This document shows positions 7,298 through 14,186 of a stretch of DNA of 19,945 nt, piece after piece (position 1 is the stretch's first letter; each line of letters starts with the position of its first letter). A program made the translations under genes and the position numbers. Source of the stretch: Candidatus Omnitrophota bacterium (GTDB taxonomy: Bacteria > Omnitrophota > Gorgyraeia > Duberdicusellales > 4484-171); assembly GCA_028710385.1 (NCBI GenBank), contig JAQTUC010000008.1, forward strand, positions 1 through 19,945, written 5' to 3'. The notes under the pieces were generated by a model that saw only the letters and a list, made by a program, of their open reading frames with translations, did no database searches and had not been told where the DNA came from.

Positions 7298-7750
7298 ATG
7301 AAATACCTAGTAAATATAATTGCTATTGTTGTAGTAGTAATTATAGTTGTTGTTGCCGTAAACTACAGGAACAACACGGATAAACTTCCCTTCCAGTATG
7401 AAATAAAAAAATTTTTTGATGAATTTTCTGTAATGATAAAAACCCGGTCTGAAAATGTAAAGCTGGAAATTAATCCTTCCAGAAAGAAAAGAACGACATT
7501 TATAGATAAAGAAGAATCCCTCAAGCAGTTTATTCCTGATGTATTTGGGAAATTCACCGATTCCGACTGGAAGCATTTCTGGTCATTTGTCTACGACCCT
7601 ATTTACGATAAAAAAAGCAAGTACGGGAAAAAAAGATTCCGCACCAAAGAAGAAATTGAAACTTTTCTTCGCGACCGGTTTCCCATATTTAACTATTTCG
7701 ACGCCGGACACTGGAATTATTTCTGGAGCCTTATCGGCGTTAATTTTTAA
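7298..7750 (+). CDS. Unknown small membrane-anchored protein
   Basis: I do not recognise the family. The 150-aa product has one N-terminal membrane segment (about 4-22, almost entirely V and I) followed by a basic soluble domain, presumably facing the periplasm. The soluble part contains a short internal repeat: DSDWKHFWSFVYDP (88-101) and DAGHWNYFWSLIGV (135-148), both of the form D-x-x-W/HW-x-x-FWS, separated by a basic segment KRFRTKEEIETFLRDRF. The gene starts 9 nt after leuA and ends 45 nt before aroE, so it is probably co-transcribed with both. Its place between biosynthetic genes gives no clear functional hint; the following prepilin peptidase could point to envelope work. Confidence 0.8.
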   Translation: MKYLVNIIAIVVVVIIVVVAVNYRNNTDKLPFQYEIKKFFDEFSVMIKTRSENVKLEINPSRKKRTTFIDKEESLKQFIPDVFGKFTDSDWKHFWSFVYDPIYDKKSKYGKKRFRTKEEIETFLRDRFPIFNYFDAGHWNYFWSLIGVNF

Positions 7751-7795
7751 ACCTGATAAGGTTACCTGCACGGAAAACCATTAATCAAAATAATA

Positions 7796-8728
7796 ATGGC
7801 TAAAATAAATCGCCTCATATTCGGCCTCGTAGGCTTTCCGGTAAAGCACAGTTTTTCTCCCGCCATGCATACGGCAGCTTTTAAAAAACTTAGGATAGAC
7901 GCAGAGTATAAATTATTTGAAGTTGAGCCCAAAGACCTTAAAGATTTTCTGCTTAATCCGGAAAAGCAGTTTAAGGATACAGAAGGAAATGTTTTTTGCG
8001 CGGGAGATATTTCCGGTTTTAACATAACCATTCCTCACAAAGTCAGAGCCAAAGAGATATTAGAAAAATACCCGGATACCATAAACGAAAAACCTTTTTA
8101 CGCTGAATTATCCGGAGCTATAAATACCGTAAAAAGAGAAGGGAAGGGTATTGCTTATATAAATACGGATGCGCCGGGTTTCCTGATATCTTTAAAAAAG
8201 GGCCTTGGTTTTTCGCCAAAAGGCAGCCGCGCTCTTGTTGTTGGATGCGGCGGAGCAGGCAGGGCAATTATTGCAGCTTTAAGCGAGCAAGGCTCAGGCG
8301 TTGAGAAGATATTTGTATGCGACAAAAGCGATGGCGCAATTTTAGCGGCAAAAAAGCATTTTTCCGCGTGTTTTATTGACTATCCATACCTGGAAAAAAA
8401 ACTAGAATTTATTCAAGATGCCCAGATTTCTGATACAATAAGTAAAGTTAACCTTCTGGTTAATGCTTCCCCGGTTGGAATGAAAAAGGGGGATCTTTCG
8501 CCTGTTGATAAAAGCTTTCTTCGTAAAGGCTTATACGTTTATGATGCAGTTTACAACAGGCAGACGCAACTTGTTGAAGATGCAAAATCGCTTGGGCTTT
8601 CTGCCTGCTGCGGACTGGGTATGCTGCTGTACCAGGGCGTGTATGCATTTGAGTTCTGGGCCAAAAAACAAGCCCCGGTCTGCGAAATGGAGGATGCCTT
8701 AAAAAAGGAGATTAACAAGATATGCTAG
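7796..8728 (+). CDS. aroE: Shikimate dehydrogenase
   Basis: It reduces 3-dehydroshikimate to shikimate with NADPH, the fourth step towards chorismate. The 310-aa protein, slightly longer than the usual ~275, shows the family signatures in order: the shikimate-binding serines (KHSFSPAMHTAAF, 17-29), NITIPHK with catalytic K82, GAINTV (107-112), NTDAPGF with catalytic D125, the Rossmann glycine motif VVGCGGAGRA (148-157), NASPVGM (223-229) and the C-terminal GLGMLLYQG (273-281). The extra length lies partly in an insert around residues 54-72 and in the tail. No clear SD is seen. The last codons overlap the next gene by 7 nt, implying translational coupling. Confidence 0.95.
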   Translation: MAKINRLIFGLVGFPVKHSFSPAMHTAAFKKLRIDAEYKLFEVEPKDLKDFLLNPEKQFKDTEGNVFCAGDISGFNITIPHKVRAKEILEKYPDTINEKPFYAELSGAINTVKREGKGIAYINTDAPGFLISLKKGLGFSPKGSRALVVGCGGAGRAIIAALSEQGSGVEKIFVCDKSDGAILAAKKHFSACFIDYPYLEKKLEFIQDAQISDTISKVNLLVNASPVGMKKGDLSPVDKSFLRKGLYVYDAVYNRQTQLVEDAKSLGLSACCGLGMLLYQGVYAFEFWAKKQAPVCEMEDALKKEINKIC

Positions 8729-9558
8729 AGAAAATATTTGCTTTTATACTGGGAGGATGCGTCGGCAGTTTTCTTAATGTCTGTATTTACAGGCTTCCGA
8801 AAGATATGTCAATAATTAAGCCGCGCTCCTTTTGCCCTCACTGTAAAAAACCAATACGCTGGTACGATAATATTCCCATCGTTGGTTATTTTCTGTTAAG
8901 GGGTAAATGCCGTTTTTGCAGCGCAAAAATTTCCCTGCGGTATCCTTTTGTTGAGCTTCTCACCGCAATAATTTTTCTCATCCTTTACTCGCATTTCGGC
9001 ATTTGCTGGAATCTGGCGAAATATCTTTTCTTTTTCTGTTTTCTTATAGTTGTTTCTTCTATAGACATAGATTACCACGCCATACCGGCGTATTTATGCT
9101 TCTTGGCTATTGCTGTGGGCCTGCTTTTTGATATAAGGGCTACAATTCACTGCCTTAAAATAGGTGCAGTACGTTTTGATCCCAAGCTTTTGCCTATATT
9201 TAAGGCCTTAAGAGGCCTGCTTTTTGGATTAGGTTTTACATATCTTTTTAAGTTGTTCGGAGATATATTTATTAACCTGTATCTCGCGTTTCGCAAGAAA
9301 GAATCAATAGAGGGAGAAAAAGAGTCTCTCGGCCTTGGCGATGTTGATTTTATGGGAGTAGTCGGCGTATTCCTCGGAATAAAATCGGTTATTTTCGTAT
9401 TCTTTCTCGCTCCTTTTTTTGCGCTCCTTTATTCTGTCGTGGCTATGATTTTTAAAAAATCCCATCTTATACCATACTTGCCGTATTTATCGCTTGCTGC
9501 TGCGACAATGTTTTTTTGGGGAAACCATATAATAAAATTTATAGGAATTATTTTTTAA
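8722..9558 (+). CDS. Type IV prepilin peptidase (leader peptidase/N-methyltransferase)
   Basis: This membrane aspartyl protease cleaves and N-methylates type IV pilin-like precursors. The 278-aa product has the full bifunctional layout: GSFLNVCIYRLP (15-26), the cytoplasmic N-methyltransferase loop with two CxxC pairs (C38/C41 and C63/C66), the first catalytic aspartate in SSIDIDYHAIP (D115 or D117) and the second in GLGD (D207), within about seven membrane segments. It overlaps the end of aroE (ATGCTAG shared); AGGAG (8706-8710) is 11 nt upstream. No pilin gene is in the window, so its substrates are elsewhere. The family symbol would be pilD/gspO-like; I leave it blank because the system served is unknown. 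Confidence 0.95.
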   Translation: MLEKIFAFILGGCVGSFLNVCIYRLPKDMSIIKPRSFCPHCKKPIRWYDNIPIVGYFLLRGKCRFCSAKISLRYPFVELLTAIIFLILYSHFGICWNLAKYLFFFCFLIVVSSIDIDYHAIPAYLCFLAIAVGLLFDIRATIHCLKIGAVRFDPKLLPIFKALRGLLFGLGFTYLFKLFGDIFINLYLAFRKKESIEGEKESLGLGDVDFMGVVGVFLGIKSVIFVFFLAPFFALLYSVVAMIFKKSHLIPYLPYLSLAAATMFFWGNHIIKFIGIIF

Positions 9559-9616
9559 ATGAAGCCAATATTTTTCCAAGCCACCGCAGGCGAAGGAAAA
9601 ATATTAGGATGAATTT

Positions 9617-9722
9617 ACCCAGCACTTATTTTTGAAAGAATGTTTATACTAAATCAAAAGAGTTTTCTTAGTGTAATTCTTCGGCTTATAAACAAATGCT
9701 GTTACAAAAATAAGTGCTGGGT
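9617..9722. repeat. 106-bp element with 18-bp perfect terminal inverted repeats
   Basis: The ends ACCCAGCACTTATTTTTG (9617-9634) and its exact reverse complement (9705-9722) flank 70 bp with further alternative pairings inside (TGTTTATA near 9642 with TATAAACA near 9688; TTATACTAA with TTAGTGTAA). It has the size and shape of a miniature inverted-repeat element or a large structured RNA. I see no clear target-site duplication in the flanks and no coding capacity. Confidence 0.55.
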
Positions 9723-9772
9723 CCCTTGTCCGCCAAAGCCGAGGCGACGGCGGAAATTCGTAGACGCTTTGT

Positions 9773-9800
9773 TTGCGAATAAAAATGATGACGCTATAAT
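9773..9800 (+). promoter_or_regulatory. Possible aroC promoter, -10 inside a hairpin
   Basis: TTGCGA (9773-9778), a 16-nt spacer and a perfect TATAAT (9795-9800) lie about 50 bp before aroC. The -10 box overlaps the left arm of the perfect inverted repeat 9796-9805/9823-9832, so a cruciform or a bound repressor there could affect transcription. Confidence 0.4.
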
Positions 9801-9851
9801 TTGCGTTTGCCCTTCGGGCTGCCGCAAATTATCTGCTCATTGGAGGTGGAA

Positions 9852-10988
9852 ATGAGGATATTAACTGCAGGAGAATCCCACGGAGAATGTTTAAGCGCTA
9901 TCATAGAAGGATTTCCCAAGGGGGTGCGCATAGAGCAGGATTTTATAGACCAGGAACTAAAAAGGCGGATGTCAGGGGTTGGCCGCGGAAGGAGAATGGC
10001 AATTGAAAGCGATAAAGCAGAAATTGTCTCAGGTTTGCGCAACAAAATTACTCTTGGCAGCCCGATAACAATACTGGTCAGGAATAAAGACGTAAAAATA
10101 TTTTCCCAGAACAAAGATGAATTGCCTATTCTTTCTATACCACGTCCGGCGCATGCTGATTTATCGGGCGCTCTTAAATACAATGAATCCGATATTAGAA
10201 ATATCCTTGAAAGGGCTTCTGCGCGGGAAACTGCGTCAAGGGTATGCGCGGGCGCTGTATGCAAACAATTTCTTTTAAATTTCAATATAGATATAGCAAG
10301 TTTTACCGTTGGGGTGGGCAGCGTTATTTCTGATGTGAAACCAAAAACTGTTTCTGAGATAAAAACAAAAGTAAAGTCTTCGCAGCTTAACTCAATTGAT
10401 CCGAAGAAAGAAAAATTAATGATCAGTGAAATTAAGAAAATAGAAGAAGAAAAAGACAGCCTTGGAGGCATTATTGAAATCTGGATAGAGGGGATGCCTG
10501 TTGGTATCGGCTCTTTTATGGATTACAAAGCCCGCCTTGATGCAAAACTTGCATATTATCTTATGGGCATTCCCGCGGTAAAATCTGTTGAGGTTGGGCT
10601 TGGTTTTAATTACGGCAAAGCGCGCGGAAGCGTTTCTCATGACGAGATTTATTATTCCAAAACTAAAGGTTTTTACAGGGAAAGTAATAATTCCGGAGGA
10701 ATAGAGGGTGGGATTTCAACAGGCGAACCCATTGTTTTAAGAATAGCGATGAAACCCATAGCAACCTTAAGGAGGCCGTTAAATTCCGTGAATTTAATTA
10801 CCAAGAAAGCCGAAAAGGCCATAGTTGAGCGTTCCGATACCTGTGCGATAGCTGCTTGTGCGGTTATTGCCGAGAACATGGCTGCCATAGCCGTAATGGA
10901 AAGTTTTCTTGATAAGTTCGGCAGCGATACGCTTTCAGAGATAAAAACAGCATATCGCGCCTATGCTAAAAACCTTGACAATCTATGA
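9852..10988 (+). CDS. aroC: Chorismate synthase
   Basis: It removes the 3-phosphate from 5-enolpyruvylshikimate-3-phosphate to give chorismate, using reduced FMN as a non-consumed cofactor; this is the last common step to aromatic amino acids. The 378-aa length is typical. Signatures: GESHGECLSAIIEGFP near the N-terminus, RPAHADLSGALKY (about 96-108), ERASARETASRV (about 117-128) and NNSGGIEGGISTGEPI (about 280-295). The start at 9852 is set by GGAGG (9842-9846), 5 nt upstream, and by the conserved N-terminus; an in-frame extension to 9801 would translate a hairpin. With aroE it gives two shikimate-pathway genes in the window; the remaining aro genes are not here. Confidence 0.97.
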   Translation: MRILTAGESHGECLSAIIEGFPKGVRIEQDFIDQELKRRMSGVGRGRRMAIESDKAEIVSGLRNKITLGSPITILVRNKDVKIFSQNKDELPILSIPRPAHADLSGALKYNESDIRNILERASARETASRVCAGAVCKQFLLNFNIDIASFTVGVGSVISDVKPKTVSEIKTKVKSSQLNSIDPKKEKLMISEIKKIEEEKDSLGGIIEIWIEGMPVGIGSFMDYKARLDAKLAYYLMGIPAVKSVEVGLGFNYGKARGSVSHDEIYYSKTKGFYRESNNSGGIEGGISTGEPIVLRIAMKPIATLRRPLNSVNLITKKAEKAIVERSDTCAIAACAVIAENMAAIAVMESFLDKFGSDTLSEIKTAYRAYAKNLDNL

Positions 10989-11170
10989 ATTTTCTGTAAA
11001 ATTTTGATTTAATATAAGTTTTTATTGAGTTAATACCCGAAAGGCTAAAAAATAAAGTAAACCAGAGAAACCCTCAGATGTATTCCTCAATCAATGCCGT
11101 TAAGTATTTCCTTATATCAGTATTTAAGCATCATTTGAATATGTCGGAAGCTCCTTAATAATGCAAGCGC

Positions 11171-11220
11171 AAGGAGGTGAATTTTCGCCAGCCGCATGAA
11201 CAGGTTGTAACAAGATAAGG
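11171..11220 (+). promoter_or_regulatory. Leader region echoing the 16S rRNA 3' end
   Basis: The 278-bp gap between aroC and the next start (11267) has no credible gene; a 12-codon ORF at 11161-11199 covers part of this motif but nothing else supports it. At 11171-11180 stands AAGGAGGTGA, then 7 nt, then CCAGCCGCA (11188-11196). These two blocks are complementary to the last ~20 nt of typical bacterial 16S rRNA, where they are separated by 1 nt. At 11204-11218 GTTGTAACAAGATAA matches the sense strand of the conserved 16S segment GTCGTAACAAGGTAA in 13 of 15 positions. Its role is unknown. Confidence 0.4.
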
Positions 11221-11266
11221 TATGAATAAATTAAAAAAATATTCGGATAATCAGAAGGAGAAAAAA

Positions 11267-11713
11267 ATGAAAAAAATTGTATTTTTGATGATATTTGTTT
11301 TGATCTTTTCAATTTCCTGCGCCAAGAAAGCGGAAAAACCGCAGACAGAAGCAGAATCAGAAATGATTATGCCTGAAGGCGGAAGCGTTTTGGAAACGCA
11401 GCCTTCCTCGGCAACACAGGCCCCTGTTACGCCGGCAGTTACAAAAGATGTCTTAACATCGCCGATACCGGCAGCAACAGTGACTGTTCCTGGAAAGCCC
11501 ACAGCAGAAGATATCCAAAAAGCGTTGAAAGGCGCTGGTTTATACTCTGGAAGCATTGACGGAAAAATCGGCCCAAAAACAAAAAAAGCTATTGAAGAGT
11601 TCCAGTCAAAGAACGGTTTAACCGCAGATGGCAAAGTCGGCCCGAAAACCTGGGAAAAACTTAAAAGCTATTTAACTCAGGACGCGTCTGCAGTAACCGG
11701 AAACTTTCAGTAA
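11267..11713 (+). CDS. Lipoprotein with C-terminal peptidoglycan-binding domain
   Basis: The 148-aa product has a lipoprotein signal peptide (MKKIVFLMIFVLIFSISC, lipidated Cys18; the -3 residue is an unusual serine). A low-complexity Ala/Thr/Pro/Glu linker runs to about residue 80, and a PG_binding_1-type domain (about 81-140; IQKALKGAGLYSGSIDGKIG, then AIEEFQ and GKVGPKTWEKL) ends the protein. This suits a membrane-anchored protein that grips the cell wall. The start at 11267 is chosen because AGAAGGAG (11253-11260) is 6 nt upstream and the lipobox then falls at a normal distance; an ATG at 11222 would add 15 polar residues before the signal peptide. It is the first gene of an envelope module and paralogous to the next gene. 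Confidence 0.88.
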   Translation: MKKIVFLMIFVLIFSISCAKKAEKPQTEAESEMIMPEGGSVLETQPSSATQAPVTPAVTKDVLTSPIPAATVTVPGKPTAEDIQKALKGAGLYSGSIDGKIGPKTKKAIEEFQSKNGLTADGKVGPKTWEKLKSYLTQDASAVTGNFQ

Positions 11714-11755
11714 TTTTTGTCAGTTTTAATCTTAGTAAATATAAGGAGGTGTTTG

Positions 11756-12175
11756 ATGTTTCCAAGAATTTTATTAACAGCGGTAATTATTTTCGCTTTG
11801 GCAGGATGCGCAACAACAAAAAAATCCGCTAAAGGCGCTGAAGGGGAAGATCTTCAGGCAAAAATTTCAGACTTAGAGAAACAATTACAGAGCAAAGATG
11901 AGGAAATACGCGATTTAGAAGAAAAATTATCCAAAATGAAAATGCCGGAAACAGAGGAAATAGTCAACGCTCAGGAAGTGGATATTTCAAGGGTCACACC
12001 GAAGAATATCCAGGCAGCGCTTAAAAACGCAGGATTTTATTCCGGAGCTATAGACGGAAAAATCGGCAAAAAGACCAAAGAAGCAATCAAAGAATTCCAA
12101 AAAGCAAATGGTTTAAAAGCAGACGGAATCGTAGGCAAACAGACTTGGTCAAAATTACAGAAGAATGTGGAATAA
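11756..12175 (+). CDS. Lipoprotein with coiled coil and peptidoglycan-binding domain
   Basis: The 139-aa protein has a clear lipobox (FALAGC, lipidated Cys18), a coiled-coil segment (about 29-62; DLEKQLQSKDEEIRDLEEKL) and a PG_binding_1-type domain (about 78-138) about two-thirds identical by eye to that of the preceding gene, so the two arose by duplication. A lipid anchor, a rod and a wall-binding head recall the role, though not the sequence, of Braun's lipoprotein. AAGGAGG (11743-11749) lies 6 nt before the ATG, which rules out the in-frame extension to 11717. The gene follows its paralogue by 42 nt and is followed 2 nt later by the OmpA-LysM gene. Confidence 0.88.
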   Translation: MFPRILLTAVIIFALAGCATTKKSAKGAEGEDLQAKISDLEKQLQSKDEEIRDLEEKLSKMKMPETEEIVNAQEVDISRVTPKNIQAALKNAGFYSGAIDGKIGKKTKEAIKEFQKANGLKADGIVGKQTWSKLQKNVE

Positions 12176-12177
12176 TC

Positions 12178-13176
12178 ATGCATAGAAAACAAAGTTTTTT
12201 ATCAGTACCACAGGCAAAATCTAACGCAGGAAAGTTTTGTGCGGCCGGTTTGTTTTCGGCGATTTTAATTTTGTCGGTTTTTGTAATCTCGGCTTTTGCA
12301 GGAACCAACGAGGGAAAAAAGAGCGAGGATTTAAAACGGCTTCAGGAGAAGTTTACCTGGTGGCCGACTGATGCTAAGCCGGAGCCGGTAAAAGATGAGA
12401 AGGGCGGTTATTGGTGGTGGCCGACAACGCCTGGTGAGGCAAGCCCGTGGGGCAACAGAGGTTACATTTATGTTTATAAGATAATTTTTGATTACAAAGA
12501 AGAAGAACTGCCTCCCCCCCAGGCTCAGGAAAAACGGCCGTCGCTTTTAATCAAGAAAATAGTTAAAAATGTAAAAATCTATTTTGATTTTGACAGCGCT
12601 TCATTGAGGTCTGACGCAAGAGGCATATTGGAGAGCGCTGTAAGAACTTTAAACAAAAATCCGGAAACAAATATTCTTATAACCGGTAATTGCGACACAA
12701 GAGGCTCAGAAAACTATAATTTAAAGCTTGGCCGCAATCGCGCAGACGTAGTCAAGAATTTTATGATTGAAAACGGCATACCTGAGGAACGCATTAAGAT
12801 AGTAAGCAGAGGCAAACTTGACGCTGTCGCGCCGGTAACTGACCTTCCTGGAATGCAAAAAGACAGGAACGCCCAGTTTATGATTGCGGAAGTAGAAGAG
12901 GTTATGATTCCTTACAACGGAGAAGGGGTCCCCGCTGCCGCAACGCAGCTTGAAGAAGGAAAGTACGTTGAAGAAATTGAAGAGCCGGTTGAAAGCGAAG
13001 TTAAAGTTTCAACCAGGGAGTATACGATAAAAAAAGGCGATACGCTTTGGAAAATAGCGGAACGCGAATTGGGAAAAGGGCATAGATGGAAATATATTTA
13101 TGACCTTAATAAGAACGTTATCAAAAATCCCAACAAGCTCAAAGCGGGCCGTAAGATTCTGATACCTGTAGAATAG
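12178..13176 (+). CDS. OmpA-family protein with C-terminal LysM domain
   Basis: The 332-aa product carries a long signal peptide (hydrophobic about 23-41, ending SAFA), a tryptophan-rich stretch (TWWPTDAKPEP and YWWWPTTPGEASPWG, 60-91), an OmpA C-like peptidoglycan-binding domain (about 132-240; IYFDFDSASL, then GNCDTRGSENYNLKLGRNRA) and a LysM domain (about 281-331; EYTIKKGDTLWKIAERELG, then NKLKAGRKILIPV). The two different wall-binding folds imply firm attachment to peptidoglycan; the W-rich part may contact another envelope layer. The start follows the previous stop by 2 nt, without its own SD, so translation is probably coupled. The gene ends just before a strong terminator that closes this three-gene unit. 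Confidence 0.92.
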   Translation: MHRKQSFLSVPQAKSNAGKFCAAGLFSAILILSVFVISAFAGTNEGKKSEDLKRLQEKFTWWPTDAKPEPVKDEKGGYWWWPTTPGEASPWGNRGYIYVYKIIFDYKEEELPPPQAQEKRPSLLIKKIVKNVKIYFDFDSASLRSDARGILESAVRTLNKNPETNILITGNCDTRGSENYNLKLGRNRADVVKNFMIENGIPEERIKIVSRGKLDAVAPVTDLPGMQKDRNAQFMIAEVEEVMIPYNGEGVPAAATQLEEGKYVEEIEEPVESEVKVSTREYTIKKGDTLWKIAERELGKGHRWKYIYDLNKNVIKNPNKLKAGRKILIPVE

Positions 13177-13192
13177 AAATTTACAAAATAGT

Positions 13193-13233
13193 AAAAAGCG
13201 CTGATGCCGGACATTTTGGCGTCAGCGCTTTTT
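13193..13233 (+). terminator. Rho-independent terminator of the envelope module
   Basis: A 16-bp stem (13193-13208/13218-13233, with one G-T wobble), a 9-nt loop and a terminal run of five Ts follow the OmpA-LysM gene. The stem is flanked by As on the left, so it could work in both directions. The next ATG is only 13 nt beyond it. Confidence 0.9.
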
Positions 13234-13246
13234 GGCTTAGGTGCAT

Positions 13247-13576
13247 ATGAAGACTATAGCGCTTTTGGTTGTTTCCAATATTTTTATGACTTTTGCCTGG
13301 TATGGGCACCTTAGATATAAAAACTCGCCTTTATGGATTGCTATATTTGTAAGCTGGCTTATAGCGTTTATTGAATATTGTTTCCAGGTGCCCGCAAACC
13401 GCATCGGACATTACCAGTTTTCCGCTGCGCAGCTTAAAACCATCCAGGAAGTTATCACGCTTATCGTATTCTCAATTTTTTCCGTAGTGTATCTTAAGGA
13501 AGGCCTCAAATGGAATTATGTTGTGGGGTTTTTCATGATAATCCTGGCGGTTGTTTTTATTTTTCATAAATGGTAA
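13247..13576 (+). CDS. DUF486 (DMT-superfamily-like) small membrane protein
   Basis: The 109-aa protein has four predicted membrane segments (about 3-22, 29-47, 68-86, 90-107) and closely follows the DUF486 pattern: a N-IFMTFAWYGHL start, WLIAFIEYCFQVPANRIGH in the middle and SAAQLKTIQEVITL before the third segment. The fold is a half-size drug/metabolite transporter unit; the substrate is unknown for the family. The start is ATG 13247; a GTG two codons earlier (13241) is also possible, and AGGTG overlaps it. The terminator of the upstream unit ends 13 nt before the ATG, so its own promoter must overlap the terminator, or it relies on read-through. Confidence 0.88.
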   Translation: MKTIALLVVSNIFMTFAWYGHLRYKNSPLWIAIFVSWLIAFIEYCFQVPANRIGHYQFSAAQLKTIQEVITLIVFSIFSVVYLKEGLKWNYVVGFFMIILAVVFIFHKW

Positions 13577-13591
13577 ATATTATAAAAAATA

Positions 13592-13620
13592 TTGCCTTTT
13601 CCGCCATATTGCCTTAAAAT
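13592..13620 (+). promoter_or_regulatory. Possible promoter abutting the start at 13631
   Basis: TTGCCT (13592-13597), a 17-nt spacer and TAAAAT (13615-13620) precede an ATG only 10 nt further on, with no SD between. The TTGCCT hexamer is the same as that of the tRNA promoter at 16721. A leaderless or nearly leaderless mRNA would result. Confidence 0.4.
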
Positions 13621-13630
13621 AAAGCTGATT

Positions 13631-14038
13631 ATGAAAAACATAACAATCCTTACTTCTTTAGTTATTTCCCTCGCTATCGGCGTTTTTTCCTATGCGCAGG
13701 AAAAGCTAAAAATTGATACAGTCGTGCAGACCGGATACAGCGACAGAGACCTTAAGCCTTTTCTTGATGAGGCAGCAGCCAAGTGGGGAGAGTATTTTAG
13801 CGGTATATACGGCGAATGCCTGAATGGCCACATCGCAATAAGAATGGAGTCAAACGGAAAAAGCGAGACATTTAACAATATACAGAAAGCGAGTTTTTCT
13901 TTCGCCAAAGAGCTTGCGATAGCCTTTCCTTTATATACTGCACAGGTTGAAGTTTTTCCTGCAGAAAGCGAAAAATCCTGGCACATTATGAGGTGGGAAG
14001 CTGTTAACGGAGAGCTTACTTCCTACGAAGAGAATTAA
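13631..14038 (+). CDS. Unknown small exported protein
   Basis: The 135-aa product has a signal peptide (about 1-22, ending FSYAQ) and a mature domain with one cysteine (C63 in GECLNG) and mixed helix/strand character. I recognise no family. Residues 65-72 (NGHIAIRM) and 104-123 (AQVEVFPAESEKSWHIMRWE) look like central strands of a small alpha/beta fold. The start at 13631 is preferred over an in-frame upstream codon at 13592 because it gives a normal signal peptide and because 13592 is in the -35-like box. There is no SD; see the promoter entry just upstream. Confidence 0.75.
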   Translation: MKNITILTSLVISLAIGVFSYAQEKLKIDTVVQTGYSDRDLKPFLDEAAAKWGEYFSGIYGECLNGHIAIRMESNGKSETFNNIQKASFSFAKELAIAFPLYTAQVEVFPAESEKSWHIMRWEAVNGELTSYEEN

Positions 14039-14136
14039 CCCTTCCTGTTTACGGTAAATCGCTTCAAAAATTTAAAACAAATCCTTTTTTAAAAGAAAAC
14101 GCTTTCATTATTGCCTTCAATTGGTCTGTTTTTACT

Positions 14137-14179
14137 CCCCCTTATATGTTATTTCTAAAGTAGCGTATTAAAGAGGGGG
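14137..14179 (+). promoter_or_regulatory. Possible SD-sequestering hairpin
   Basis: The SD of the next gene, AGGGGG (14174-14179), has a perfect 6-nt complement CCCCCT at 14137-14142, 31 nt upstream. Pairing would hide the ribosome site. Runs of five C and five G are rare in this AT-rich DNA. The rest of the 148-bp gap shows nothing definite. Confidence 0.35.
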
Positions 14180-14186
14180 TGTTTAT

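Larger units (their letters stand above)
9567..9832. repeat. Cluster of five consecutive hairpins before aroC
   Basis: The 293-bp gap after the peptidase gene holds no credible gene but is nearly filled by inverted repeats: 9567-9577/9595-9605 (11 bp perfect, AT arms, GC-rich loop), 9617-9634/9705-9722 (18 bp perfect), 9729-9734/9749-9754 (TCCGCC/GGCGGA), 9756-9760/9776-9780 (ATTCG/CGAAT) and 9796-9805/9823-9832 (10 bp perfect, with an inner GCCC-TTC-GGGC). None is followed by a T-tract on the + strand, so they are not ordinary terminators. They could be palindromic repeat units or a structured leader. Confidence 0.65.

Noticed and set aside
9640..9855. A 71-codon ORF across the hairpin region before aroC
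   Set aside because: It runs through three inverted repeats, has an unnatural C/R/K-rich composition and overlaps the aroC start; no SD fits.
10989..11160. Riboswitch upstream of the lipoprotein gene
   Set aside because: I compared the segment with c-di-GMP and c-di-AMP aptamer cores from memory and found no convincing match.
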